A model generated the notes under the pieces. The model ran no database searches and was not told the origin of the DNA. It saw only the letters and a list, made by a program, of their open reading frames with translations. A stretch of 15,505 nucleotides of DNA from an uncultured Collinsella sp. (GTDB lineage Bacteria > Actinomycetota > Coriobacteriia > Coriobacteriales > Coriobacteriaceae): contig URGG01000046.1 of assembly GCA_900547345.1 (NCBI GenBank), positions 1 to 15,505 on the forward strand, read 5' to 3'. A program made the position numbers and the translations under genes. Below, in pieces: positions 1 to 7,473 of this stretch. The number at the start of each line of letters is the position of its first letter. The stretch's first letter is position 1.

Positions 1-376
1 GCGGTCGTACCTGGGCGCGCCGAGCCCCCTCTCCGAGCCGCCGACGCGCATGCCCGAGCTCGTGCGCACGAGCGATAAGATCCTGCACCATACGTTCGAT
101 GCGGGCGAGGGCGTGCTGATTCCGGCGGAGATCCTCGAGCACGCCAAGCGCGGCTGCCGCAACTTCGTGATCCTGCAGCCGTTCGGGTGTCTGCCCAACC
201 ATGTCGTGGGGCGCGGGCTCATCCATGCGCTCAAGGAGCAGTATCCCACGGCGCAGTTCCTGCCGCTCGACTACGATCCCGACGTGAGCTTCGCCAACGT
301 GGAGAACCGTCTTCAGATGCTCATCATGAACGCCAAGGCGCAGGGGTGCGGTGAGGCGCATGGCGAGACCGCGTAA
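1..376 (+). CDS. 2-hydroxyacyl-CoA dehydratase activase-type protein, C-terminal fragment (5' end outside window)
   Basis: The reading frame is open from base 2 and stops at TAA 374-376, so only about 124 C-terminal residues are present and the start lies upstream. The visible segment carries ILQPFGCLPNHVVGRG followed by a hydrophobic segment with LPLDYDPD and a final NRLQMLIMNAK. This is the usual ending of the large (about 1,400-residue) proteins that combine BadF/BadG/HgdC-type ATPase domains with a 2-hydroxyacyl-CoA dehydratase-like (DUF2229) region. Family members are ATP-dependent Fe-S activators or dehydratase-like proteins of anaerobes, and the cysteine in PFGC is typical of this tail. 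The next gene, a TetR regulator, overlaps its 3' end, suggesting co-transcription. The substrate cannot be told from this fragment. The family call is from memory of the motif; I am fairly sure of the family and unsure of the function. Confidence 0.7.
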   Translation, partial: RSYLGAPSPLSEPPTRMPELVRTSDKILHHTFDAGEGVLIPAEILEHAKRGCRNFVILQPFGCLPNHVVGRGLIHALKEQYPTAQFLPLDYDPDVSFANVENRLQMLIMNAKAQGCGEAHGETA

Positions 377-1049
377 GGACGCCGATGCGCCCGATGCACG
401 CACCCGTATCATCGAGGCGTTTTGGGAACTCATCGAGAACAACAGCATCTTCGAGCTGTCGGTTGGCGAGGTGACCCGCGCCGCCCAGTGCAATCGCGGA
501 ACGTTTTACTACTATTTTCACGATTTCGATGAACTCGTCGCCATCGCCATAGCCCAGCTGCTGCAGGATAACGAGCTCATCACCGATGCCCTCTGGCATT
601 TTTCGAGCGAGGGCGACCTTTCGGCGTTCGACCGGCGCGACGTCCGCTGCCTGCTGCGGCGCATCGTCATCACCATGAGGGCGGGTGCCGCCGAGCAGGT
701 CGTGCAGGGCATCCATACGATCATCATCGACCGCGTGAGAGAGATCGTCCACCCCGACGGAGAAGAGCTCAAGGCAGATTCGAGCTTTGCGGTGGGCTTT
801 CTGGTCTCGGGCATCATGGGCTTTGTGATGGCGGTCGGCTTTGCCCGGGAGGGCGGCGAGGAGATAGACCTCGAGCAGCCGGGGGACAGCGCGTGCGCGT
901 ACCTGAGGGCGGTCGCCATGCAGACGGTGGAAACGGTCGCGCAAGTCGAGGGCGTCGATACATCCGAGCTGCTCGAACGCGTCTCCAAGGAGGCCGATGC
1001 CTATCGCGCATCGCGTGCGACGAGTCCCGACGTGGTGAAAGACGCCTAG
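360..1049 (+). CDS. TetR/AcrR-family transcriptional regulator
   Basis: A 229-residue protein. Residues about 13-60 form a TetR N-terminal helix-turn-helix: RTRIIEAFWELIE, then the recognition part CNRGTFYYYFHDFDEL, whose YYYFHDFDEL is the family hallmark. The remaining roughly 165 residues are a mostly helical C-terminal domain that would bind a ligand and dimerise; nothing in it identifies the ligand. ATG 360 is preferred over the in-frame GTG at 351: it gives a normal TetR start (MARPRKD) and has GGTGAGG-like purines just upstream. The gene overlaps the upstream activase gene by 17 bases, so translation is probably coupled and the regulator may control that gene. An inverted repeat at 1075-1102, just past the stop, is a possible operator or transcript end. 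Family membership is secure; target and ligand are unknown. Confidence 0.9.
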   Translation: MARPRKDADAPDARTRIIEAFWELIENNSIFELSVGEVTRAAQCNRGTFYYYFHDFDELVAIAIAQLLQDNELITDALWHFSSEGDLSAFDRRDVRCLLRRIVITMRAGAAEQVVQGIHTIIIDRVREIVHPDGEELKADSSFAVGFLVSGIMGFVMAVGFAREGGEEIDLEQPGDSACAYLRAVAMQTVETVAQVEGVDTSELLERVSKEADAYRASRATSPDVVKDA

Positions 1050-1074
1050 GGTTTCTCTTGCGGGGCGCCTGTCG

Positions 1075-1102
1075 CGCATCGCGCGGTGAGTCCCGCGATG
1101 CG
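1075..1102. repeat. 9-bp perfect inverted repeat downstream of tetR
   Basis: CGCATCGCG (1075-1083) and CGCGATGCG (1094-1102) are exact reverse complements around a 10-base spacer. No U-run follows, so it is not a classical intrinsic terminator. It may end the tetR transcript by another route, or be a dyad bound by a regulator such as the adjacent TetR protein; that is inference from position only. Confidence 0.5.
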
Positions 1103-1130
1103 GTCATAACCTGCATTCATGTGAGCCGGG

Positions 1131-1159
1131 TTTATAGATATTCCTCCAGCTGTTAACAT
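1131..1159 (+). promoter_or_regulatory. candidate clpC promoter
   Basis: TTTATA (1131-1136) and TAACAT (1154-1159) are separated by 17 bases and lie in the only AT-rich part of the tetR-clpC gap. Each matches the sigma-70-type consensus at about four of six positions. Transcription would start near 1166 and give a leader of about 75 bases carrying the stem-loop at 1184-1210. I see no convincing CtsR, HspR/HAIR or CIRCE site. Tentative. Confidence 0.3.
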
Positions 1160-1183
1160 AGACAACCTGTGGGTAAAGAGACA

Positions 1184-1210
1184 AAAGCGCCGCCGACGGG
1201 CGGGCGTTTT
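1184..1210 (+). terminator. stem-loop with short U-run in the clpC leader (terminator or attenuator)
   Basis: CGCCGCC (1188-1194) pairs with GGCGGGCG (1199-1206), leaving one bulged G around a GACG loop. It is flanked by AAAA (1183-1186) and TTTT (1207-1210). The structure ends only about 18 bases before the clpC Shine-Dalgarno (AAGGA, about 1230-1234). It could therefore terminate tetR read-through, with clpC transcribed from elsewhere, or act as an attenuator within the clpC leader. The stem is short and bulged, so confidence is moderate. Confidence 0.45.
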
Positions 1211-1241
1211 GATTTCGATGAACTCATGTAAGGAAACGAGC

Positions 1242-3884
1242 ATGTTAGATAGATTTACCGATCGAGCGCGCAAGGTCATGTCGATGGCCAAACAGGAGGC
1301 GCTCGATCTGCACTCAAATAAGGTGGGCACCGAGCACCTGCTGCTCGCACTCGCCAAGGAGGACGAGGGCATCGCTGCCGAGGCGCTGCGCTCGCTTGAT
1401 ATCTCCTACGACGACATCATGGACACCCTCAAGGAGGTCCAGACCACGGTTCCCGAGCCCAGCGAGGAGACCGAGGCTGCCAAGCTTGCCTTTACGCCGC
1501 TCGTCATCAGCGTGATGGAGCGCTCCTTCCGCGTGGCACGTGAGAACAACCAGACCTACGTGTCGACCGAGCACTTGCTGATTGGCATCGTCGAAGAGGG
1601 TAACGGCATGGCCATGGACATCCTCATGCGCCTGGGTGTGTCGTCCGCCTCCATCAAAAAGGCTATCGAGAAACTTACCGCCAAGGACCAGGACAAGAAG
1701 CGTCCGCTCGCCGGCGCCGGTGCCGGGCGTCCCGGTGCGGGCCTGCCGTTCTTTAGCGGCTCGGACGCGTCGCAGCAAAAGGGGAGCGGCACCGACACGC
1801 TCAAGCAGTTCGCCACCAACCTTACGCAGAAGGCGCGCGACGGCGAGCTCGACCCTGTAATTGGTCGCGAAAAGGAAGTCCAGCGTATGATGGAGATCCT
1901 TTCGCGTCGCACCAAGAACAATCCGCTTATCTTGGGCGACCCCGGCGTGGGCAAGACGGCCATCGTCGAGGGTCTGGCTCAGCAGATTGCAGCCGGCAAC
2001 GTGCCCGAGAACCTTATGAACCAGAACATCTGGACGCTCGACCTGCCGGGCCTCGTTGCGGGCGCCAAGTATCGCGGTGAGTTTGAGGAGCGCCTCAAGA
2101 ACGTGATCCAGGAGGCCACCGAAGCTGACGACGTCATCCTGTTTATTGACGAGATGCACACCATCATCGGTGCCGGCTCTGCCGAGGGCTCCATCGACGC
2201 GAGCTCCATGCTCAAGCCCGTTCTCGCACGCGGTGCTTTCCAGATCATCGGTGCCACCACGGCCGAGGAGTTCCGCAAGTACCTCACCAAGGACCCGGCC
2301 TTCGAGCGTCGCTTCCAGACCATCGATGTCGAGGAGCCGAGCGTCGAGGACACGGTCAAGATCCTGACCGCGCTCAAGCCGCGCTACGAGGAGCACCACC
2401 ATGTGCGCTATACGCAGGGTGCTATCGAGGCCGCCGCGAACCTCTCCGACCGCTACATCCAGGATCGCTTCCTGCCCGATAAGGCCATCGACCTCATTGA
2501 CGAGGCCGGCGCCCGCGCCCGCATCGCCGCCAACCGCGCGCCCGAGCCGGTGCGCGAGGCCGAGCATCGCGTGGAGGAGCTTAAGGCCGCCGCGCAGGAG
2601 GCCACCGAGAGCGACGACATGAACAAGGCCGCCGAGATCACCGAGCAGCAAAAGGCTGCCGAGATTGAGCTCGCCGAGGCCAAGGCTGCCTGGACGGCCG
2701 AGCTCGACGCCAGCCCGCTCACCATCGATGTCTCCCAGATTGCCGACATCGTGTCCGTGACCTCGGGCGTGCCGGTGTCCTCGCTCACCGAGAGCGAGAG
2801 CCGCCGCCTGCTGCAGGCCGAAAGCGTGCTCAAGACGCGCATCATCGGTCAGGACGAGGCCGTCGAGGCCGTTGCCAAGGCCGTGCGCCGCAGCCGCTCG
2901 CCGCTCAAGGACCCGCGTCGCCCCGGCGGCAGCTTTATCTTCCTGGGCCCCACCGGCACGGGCAAAACCGAGCTCGCCAAGACGCTCGCCGAGTATCTCT
3001 TTGGCAGCAAGGACGCGCTCATCAGCTTCGATATGTCGGAGTTTGGCAGTGAGTTCGAGGTCTCCAAGCTCATCGGTAGCCCCCCGGGCTATGTGGGCCA
3101 CGACGAGGGCGGTCAACTTACCAAGGCCGTTCGTCGTCACCCGTATTCGGTCGTGCTGTTCGACGAGATCGAGAAGGCGCACCCCGACATCTTCAACATC
3201 CTGCTGCAGGTGCTGGAGGAGGGCCGCCTGACTGATAGTCAGGGCAAGACGGTCGACTTCCGCAATACCGTGATCATCATGACGTCCAACGTGGGCGCCC
3301 GCGAGATCGCGCAGGATGCGAGCGTTGGCTTTGGCACCACCGGCGAGCAGGGCCTCACCTCGAGTGAGATCAAGGGCCGTGCGATGGGCGAGCTCAAGCG
3401 CCTGTTCCGCCCCGAGCTGCTCAACCGTATCGACGATATTGTGGTGTTCCAGAAGCTCTCGGGCGAGAACCTGACCAAGATCGCGCACCTGCTGGTGGAC
3501 GACCTGCGCCAGCGCCTGATCGCAAACGGCATGAACATCAAGCTCACCGATGCGGCCTACGACAAGATCGTGGCCGAGGGCACCGACCTCACCAACGGTG
3601 CGCGTCCGCTGCGCCGTGCTATTCAAAAGCTCATCGAGGACCCGCTGTCCGAGGAGCTCCTGGCCGGCGAGTGGGGCGAGGGCGATACCGTCCTGTGCGA
3701 CGTGGCCGATGGCAAGTTTGTCTTTAGCCACGGCACGGGAGAGATCCCGGCACCGCGTCCGGCGGGCACGCTCGGTGGCGATACCGCCCCGGCGGCACCG
3801 CACACCGGCAACGCCGCGCCCGTGAGCGGCGGCGTGACCTCGGGCCCCGGCGGTATGATGCAAGCCGGTTCTGGCGCGCTGTAG
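1242..3884 (+). CDS. clpC: ATP-dependent Clp protease ATP-binding subunit ClpC
   Basis: An 880-residue class I Hsp100 AAA+ unfoldase that threads substrate proteins into ClpP in the cytoplasm. Two Clp-N repeats occupy residues about 4-40 (with GTEHLLLAL) and 84-134 (with STEHLLIGI). The first AAA+ domain has Walker A GDPGVGKT at 232 and Walker B VILFIDE at 298. A short ClpC-type coiled-coil middle domain spans about 440-483. The second AAA+ domain has Walker A GPTGTGKT at 569 and Walker B VVLFDEIEKAHPD at 637. VGF at 695-697 matches the ClpP-docking loop. The start is ATG 1242 (MLDRFTDRARKVM), not the upstream ATG at 1209: AAGGA sits 7 bases before it and the protein then begins as family members do. 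The last 45-50 residues form a Gly/Pro/Ala-rich, probably disordered tail, making it longer than B. subtilis ClpC (about 810). The gene stands alone, without the ctsR-mcsA-mcsB neighbours of Bacillus. Confidence 0.97.
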   Translation: MLDRFTDRARKVMSMAKQEALDLHSNKVGTEHLLLALAKEDEGIAAEALRSLDISYDDIMDTLKEVQTTVPEPSEETEAAKLAFTPLVISVMERSFRVARENNQTYVSTEHLLIGIVEEGNGMAMDILMRLGVSSASIKKAIEKLTAKDQDKKRPLAGAGAGRPGAGLPFFSGSDASQQKGSGTDTLKQFATNLTQKARDGELDPVIGREKEVQRMMEILSRRTKNNPLILGDPGVGKTAIVEGLAQQIAAGNVPENLMNQNIWTLDLPGLVAGAKYRGEFEERLKNVIQEATEADDVILFIDEMHTIIGAGSAEGSIDASSMLKPVLARGAFQIIGATTAEEFRKYLTKDPAFERRFQTIDVEEPSVEDTVKILTALKPRYEEHHHVRYTQGAIEAAANLSDRYIQDRFLPDKAIDLIDEAGARARIAANRAPEPVREAEHRVEELKAAAQEATESDDMNKAAEITEQQKAAEIELAEAKAAWTAELDASPLTIDVSQIADIVSVTSGVPVSSLTESESRRLLQAESVLKTRIIGQDEAVEAVAKAVRRSRSPLKDPRRPGGSFIFLGPTGTGKTELAKTLAEYLFGSKDALISFDMSEFGSEFEVSKLIGSPPGYVGHDEGGQLTKAVRRHPYSVVLFDEIEKAHPDIFNILLQVLEEGRLTDSQGKTVDFRNTVIIMTSNVGAREIAQDASVGFGTTGEQGLTSSEIKGRAMGELKRLFRPELLNRIDDIVVFQKLSGENLTKIAHLLVDDLRQRLIANGMNIKLTDAAYDKIVAEGTDLTNGARPLRRAIQKLIEDPLSEELLAGEWGEGDTVLCDVADGKFVFSHGTGEIPAPRPAGTLGGDTAPAAPHTGNAAPVSGGVTSGPGGMMQAGSGAL

Positions 3885-3909
3885 GGCGTGGCGACAATTT
3901 GATACGCGC

Positions 3910-3942
3910 AATCGAGGCGCTCCGGAAAGGGCGCCTCGATTT
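3910..3942 (+). terminator. intrinsic terminator of clpC
   Basis: AATCGAGGCGC (3910-3920) and GCGCCTCGATT (3931-3941) form a perfect 11-bp stem with a 10-base loop, followed by TTT with the next bases. It lies 26 bases after the clpC stop and before the pepD upstream region. Confidence 0.85.
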
Positions 3943-4025
3943 GTAGAGCTGCGGAAGTTGTGACCGTTACGCTATACGGTCCACCGTTAGCCGATGATGC
4001 GAGGGCGCTCGGCGTTTTCGACTGG

Positions 4026-4054
4026 TTTATGCACGCAAAGTCTGGGAATATACA
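4026..4054 (+). promoter_or_regulatory. candidate pepD promoter
   Basis: TTTATG (4026-4031), a 17-base spacer and TATACA (4049-4054) resemble -35 and -10 boxes, about 45 bases before the pepD start codon. The pair lies between the arms of a 7-bp inverted repeat, ACTGGTT (4021-4027) and AACCAGT (4075-4081). The clpC terminator upstream implies that pepD needs its own promoter. The -35 match is weak. Confidence 0.35.
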
Positions 4055-4098
4055 AGTCGCATGTCTTACTGTCTAACCAGTTGCGCCAAGGAGGCACC

Positions 4099-5556
4099 AT
4101 GGACTACAAGATTACCGGCTACGAGCCCGCCCAGCTGTTCCATTTCTTTGAGGAGGTCAGCGCGATCCCCCGTGGGTCTGGCAACGAGAAGGGCATCAGC
4201 GATTTCCTGGTCGCGTTTGCCAAGGAGCGCGGTCTCGATGTGTATCAGGACGAGGTCTACAACGTCATCATTCGCAAGCCCGCATCTGCCGGCGCCGAGA
4301 ATGCCCCGACCGTAATGCTGCAGGGCCACATCGATATGGTGTGCGACAAGTTGGGCTCCGTTGAGCACGACTTTACGACCGACGGTATCGACCTGGTCGT
4401 CAAGGACGGTGTCCTCACCGCTAACGGCACCACTCTGGGCGCCGACAATGGTATCGCCGTCGCGCTTATGCTTACCGTGCTCAACGACGATTCGATCGTT
4501 CACCCCGCCCTCGAGTGCGTATTCACCACCGACGAGGAGACCGGCCTGGTCGGCGCCGAGACGCTCGACAAGTCCCAGATTAGCGCCCGCACCATGATTA
4601 ACCTTGACTCCGAGGAGGAGGGCGTTGCTACTGTGAGCTGCGCCGGCGGCGTCGTTGTTACCTACACCTGCCCCATCGTGCGCGAGCACAAGACCGGTAG
4701 CACCCTCACGCTCGACATTTCCGGTCTGTTGGGCGGCCACTCCGGCAGTGATATCAACCTGGAGCGCGGCAACGGAAACCTCATCATGGCCCGCATCATC
4801 GACCGCCTGATGGTTGCCGGCGAGCCCGCCATCGTTAGCTTTAACGGCGGCACCAAGGACAACGCCATCAACCGTGAGTGCAAGGCTGTTCTGGTCTACG
4901 CCGACCACGCTGCCGCCGAGGCCGCGGCCCAGATCGCAAAGGGCATCATCGCCGACGTCACTGCCGAGCTCGAGGTCTTCGACCCCGGCTTTACCTGCAC
5001 CGTCGAGATTGCCGACGACGCCGAGGTCGAGGCCATGGACCAGAAGTCCGCGCTTGCCCTCATCCGCGCCCTGCGTCTTGCCCCTAACGGCGTGATTCGC
5101 CGCAACGTCGCCACCGACGGCTCCGTCGAGGTTTCCTCCAACATCGGTGTGGTTGCCACTTCTGACGACGAGGTCAAGATCATGCTGTCCCCGCGCTCTT
5201 CGATCACCTCGCTGCAGAACGAGTTCAAGGACCGTCTGCAGACGCTGGCCGATGTCCTGGGCTTCGACGCCAAGTTTGAGTTTGAGTATCCCGGCTGGAG
5301 CTATGCCGAGCATTCGCCGGTCCGCGAAGTCTTTGTCGAGAGCTATCGAGAGCTCTTTGGCTCCGAGCTGCGCATCGAGTCCATTCACGCCGGCCTTGAG
5401 TGCGGCCTGTTTGCCGAGGCTCTGCACGGCCTGGACGCCATCGCCGTGGGCCCGACGCTCTCCGATGTCCATACCCCGGACGAGAGCATGGAGCTCGCTT
5501 CTGCCGAGCGCTTCTACGAGCTGCTCATCGACGTCCTCAAGCGCCTTGCTGCGTAA
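4099..5556 (+). CDS. pepD: Xaa-His dipeptidase / aminoacyl-histidine dipeptidase (M20 family)
   Basis: A 485-residue cytosolic metallopeptidase, the same length as E. coli PepD. The family cleaves dipeptides, classically with C-terminal histidine (carnosine-like), using two metal ions. The expected M20 residues are visible: HxD at H77/D79 (GHIDMV), bridging D116 (GADNGIA), catalytic glutamate E146 and ligand E147 (TDEETG), D170 (LDSEEEG), H214 (GLLGGHSGSD) and the C-terminal metal histidine H458 (SDVHTPDE). Residues about 200-390 form the inserted lid/dimerisation region. The start is ATG 4099 because AAGGAGG (4088-4094) lies 4 bases upstream; the upstream in-frame ATG at 3994 has no such signal and would add a 35-residue non-family extension. 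It is a single gene between terminators. Exact dipeptide preference is not readable. Confidence 0.95.
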   Translation: MDYKITGYEPAQLFHFFEEVSAIPRGSGNEKGISDFLVAFAKERGLDVYQDEVYNVIIRKPASAGAENAPTVMLQGHIDMVCDKLGSVEHDFTTDGIDLVVKDGVLTANGTTLGADNGIAVALMLTVLNDDSIVHPALECVFTTDEETGLVGAETLDKSQISARTMINLDSEEEGVATVSCAGGVVVTYTCPIVREHKTGSTLTLDISGLLGGHSGSDINLERGNGNLIMARIIDRLMVAGEPAIVSFNGGTKDNAINRECKAVLVYADHAAAEAAAQIAKGIIADVTAELEVFDPGFTCTVEIADDAEVEAMDQKSALALIRALRLAPNGVIRRNVATDGSVEVSSNIGVVATSDDEVKIMLSPRSSITSLQNEFKDRLQTLADVLGFDAKFEFEYPGWSYAEHSPVREVFVESYRELFGSELRIESIHAGLECGLFAEALHGLDAIAVGPTLSDVHTPDESMELASAERFYELLIDVLKRLAA

Positions 5557-5562
5557 AGGTCG

Positions 5563-5593
5563 CGCTAGCAGCAGTTCGAGCCACGTGCTAGCG
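5563..5593. repeat. inverted repeat after pepD
   Basis: CGCTAGCA (5563-5570) and TGCTAGCG (5586-5593) are perfect 8-bp inverted arms around 15 bases, directly after the pepD stop. No U-run follows. It could stabilise the pepD mRNA 3' end ahead of the real terminator at 5612-5656, or be an unassigned protein site. Confidence 0.5.
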
Positions 5594-5611
5594 GATTGCA
5601 AATGACATTAC

Positions 5612-5656
5612 GAGAGGGGGCATCTGAGCTTTTGCGACGGGTGCCCCATCTCTTTT
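5612..5656 (+). terminator. intrinsic terminator of pepD
   Basis: GAGAGGGGGCA (5612-5622) pairs with TGCCCCATCTC (5642-5652) with one mismatch, followed by TTTT then G and TTT. It lies between the convergent pepD and hipA genes. Only the plus direction has a U-run, so it serves pepD. Confidence 0.75.
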
Positions 5657-5683
5657 GTTTGATAATTGCGAAATTACGGCCAC

Positions 5684-6988
5684 CTAGTCCATTTCTGCCC
5701 TGATGAGGTCGAGGGTGCGCTGGCAGTTTTCGCGGACGGGGCCGAGCATATGCTCGCGCAGGTCCGCCATGCCGGGCAGGTCGGCGTATTCGTCCATGAC
5801 CTCGTCCATGCAAATGGGTACCTCGTAGGCGAGGTCCATCATGGTCGCAAAGCAAAACTTCTCAGATAGTCCGGCATCGATGAGCGCCGCCTCCAGCGCG
5901 GGGTCGCCCATACCGTGGTATCGACGGATAGCGCCTGGACCGATGCGCCCCACACGATTTTCGCCGCCAACGCTCATGGCGAGACGCGCCCGGCGGCGCA
6001 TGCGCTCGTATGCCAGCCCCGATGCGACATCGTACATTCGAGCCATCATGGCTGCGCCGTCGTTTCCAAGGAGTAGGGAATAGTTTTTCGCGTGCGCATC
6101 CGGTGCGCCGATAATGGCGTTGAAGAACAGTATCTGCGTAAACAGATACAGGTTAAGTTGATGGTGGCTCGTATTTACGAGGAGCTCTTGAATGTCGCGG
6201 GTGGTCGGGCCGCCGTCTGCTGTGTACTTTTGGGCGGGCATCACCCCAAGTGCCTGACAGAGGTCTTCTTGATGTAGGCGCCTGATCGTTCCGTCTTCGA
6301 CTTTCACGCGGTCATAGCGCTCAACAATGAGGGCAGGTTCGTCCTCAAACATACGATATTCGACGTTTGCCGTTGCGATACCGGCGCGCTGGGCGCTTTT
6401 CATGCAGACAAACTCATTGAGAGCCTCGAGTTTAAATCCGATAACGCCATTTTTGAAAATATGCGTCGTGGGCGAGGAGCCCATGCATTCGCACCAGCGG
6501 CCGTTTATGAACGCGAGCGCGAACTTGCCCTGGTTGCCTCCAAGTGACCAACTTTCATCTAGACCCATCCACGATGCATCGCGGTCATCTCTGATCGACT
6601 TGAGACGGAGAGCAATTTCGTGGTCGTCTATAGGGCGGTAGTCGCCAGCGCGATGCAGGACGGCGTCGGCATCTTCTTCGGCACAAAACTGCACTCCGCC
6701 CGGACAGTCGAGTCCGATATGGCTGAGCAACGCAACGGGATTGTTGGGCCTAACGTTGAATTCGGCGGCAATCGCTTTTCGTTGGTCCTCGCTGTCGGGT
6801 AGAAGGCCAAACAAGTACGGATTCATGACCTGTTGGCCGTATGTGCGATTTGATACGGGTATGTTGGTCGATAGGGCTGGCCCGTCATAGTCATGATCGT
6901 AGGTAAAGCTGATAAGACCGTTCTCATCTTGCGTGAGCGTTCCCGCAGGTACGCCGCAAATAATGGTCCGAAGTGATGTTCTGGCCAT
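5684..6988 (-). CDS. hipA: HipA-family serine/threonine protein kinase toxin
   Basis: A 434-residue protein, close to E. coli HipA (440). HipA toxins phosphorylate an aminoacyl-tRNA synthetase (GltX in E. coli) and induce growth arrest. The N-subdomain occupies residues about 1-105 and ends in CPGGVQF. The Gly-rich loop WSLGGNQGKFAL places S148 where E. coli HipA has S150, the autophosphorylated serine. Next come SPTTHIFK (172-179), the ERYDR motif (223-227) and HQEDLCQALG (239-248). The catalytic loop GAPDAHAKN puts D298 and N302 in place, and MYD at D320 fits the Mg-binding aspartate. All key residues are present, so the kinase looks intact. It starts 3 bases after the hipB stop, with AAGGGA as ribosome binding site inside the end of hipB, giving the usual antitoxin-first order. 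The target in this organism is unknown. Confidence 0.93.
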   Translation of the reverse strand: MARTSLRTIICGVPAGTLTQDENGLISFTYDHDYDGPALSTNIPVSNRTYGQQVMNPYLFGLLPDSEDQRKAIAAEFNVRPNNPVALLSHIGLDCPGGVQFCAEEDADAVLHRAGDYRPIDDHEIALRLKSIRDDRDASWMGLDESWSLGGNQGKFALAFINGRWCECMGSSPTTHIFKNGVIGFKLEALNEFVCMKSAQRAGIATANVEYRMFEDEPALIVERYDRVKVEDGTIRRLHQEDLCQALGVMPAQKYTADGGPTTRDIQELLVNTSHHQLNLYLFTQILFFNAIIGAPDAHAKNYSLLLGNDGAAMMARMYDVASGLAYERMRRRARLAMSVGGENRVGRIGPGAIRRYHGMGDPALEAALIDAGLSEKFCFATMMDLAYEVPICMDEVMDEYADLPGMADLREHMLGPVRENCQRTLDLIRAEMD

Positions 6989-6991
6989 TGG

Positions 6992-7459
6992 CTATTTCCC
7001 TTCGGGCTTGGTTTGGTTAGATGCGTTTGCGGCAATCGAGACTCCGAGATTGGACATGGCGAAATCGGCGAAGGCCCTGTCGTAGAGCTCGGACGTAAGG
7101 GTGGTATCTGCAAGAGCCGGAATGGTTGTGCTGCGACGGTTGCGATGATGAAGACGTTGGGCGTGATGGCGTCTGGAGGTGCTGCAAGGTTGATCAGCAT
7201 GCGGGGCGTCGACTGGGTGCTCATTTTTCGTTTTGCTTATATCTCCTTGTGCTGCGAGCGCCAGTCCAAGAGCGTCGAAAATCACCAGCAACTTGTCGAG
7301 TCGAATGCCGATGGCGTCTCCTAGCTCGAGCGATGCGAGCAGACGCTCCGAAACACTGGCCTTTTTTGCGAGGGCGGCACGGGTGAGACCCTGAGTCTCG
7401 CGTGCCTGGCGCACGTAGATGCCAGCTTGGCGCGGTGTGGTGATGGGAAGGGTATCCAC
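6992..7459 (-). CDS. hipB: HipB-like XRE-family antitoxin/repressor
   Basis: A 155-residue protein starting at GTG (7457-7459), with AGGAG (plus 7466-7470) 6 bases before it. Residues about 12-70 are an XRE-type helix-turn-helix (VRQARETQGLTRAALAKKA, then SERLLASLELG). A His/Arg-rich stretch around 96-110 and a C-terminal segment with ELYDRAFADFAM follow. E. coli HipB is only 88 residues, so the roughly 80-residue C-terminal extension is unusual; it may contact HipA or promote antitoxin turnover. The DNA-binding domain fits repression of its own operon through the palindromic boxes at 7474-7543. A frameshift in the low-similarity middle part cannot be excluded. The HipB role is inferred from the adjacent hipA, the order and the HTH. 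Confidence 0.85.
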   Translation of the reverse strand: MDTLPITTPRQAGIYVRQARETQGLTRAALAKKASVSERLLASLELGDAIGIRLDKLLVIFDALGLALAAQGDISKTKNEHPVDAPHADQPCSTSRRHHAQRLHHRNRRSTTIPALADTTLTSELYDRAFADFAMSNLGVSIAANASNQTKPEGK

Positions 7460-7473
7460 GGCGATCTCCTAAC

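Noticed and set aside
1314..3911. 865-codon minus-strand frame opposite clpC
   Set aside because: It mirrors the high-GC codon structure of clpC, shows no recognisable domain, and has low-complexity Gly/Leu/Val/Asp-rich content typical of antisense shadows.
4066..5601. 511-codon minus-strand frame opposite pepD
   Set aside because: Shadow of pepD; no domain and codon-position bias belongs to the plus strand.
6823..7224. Alternative minus-strand frame overlapping hipB and hipA
   Set aside because: Pro/Ser/Thr-rich without domain; the hipB frame gives a good HTH and correct coupling to hipA. Kept only as a reason to check hipB for frameshifts.
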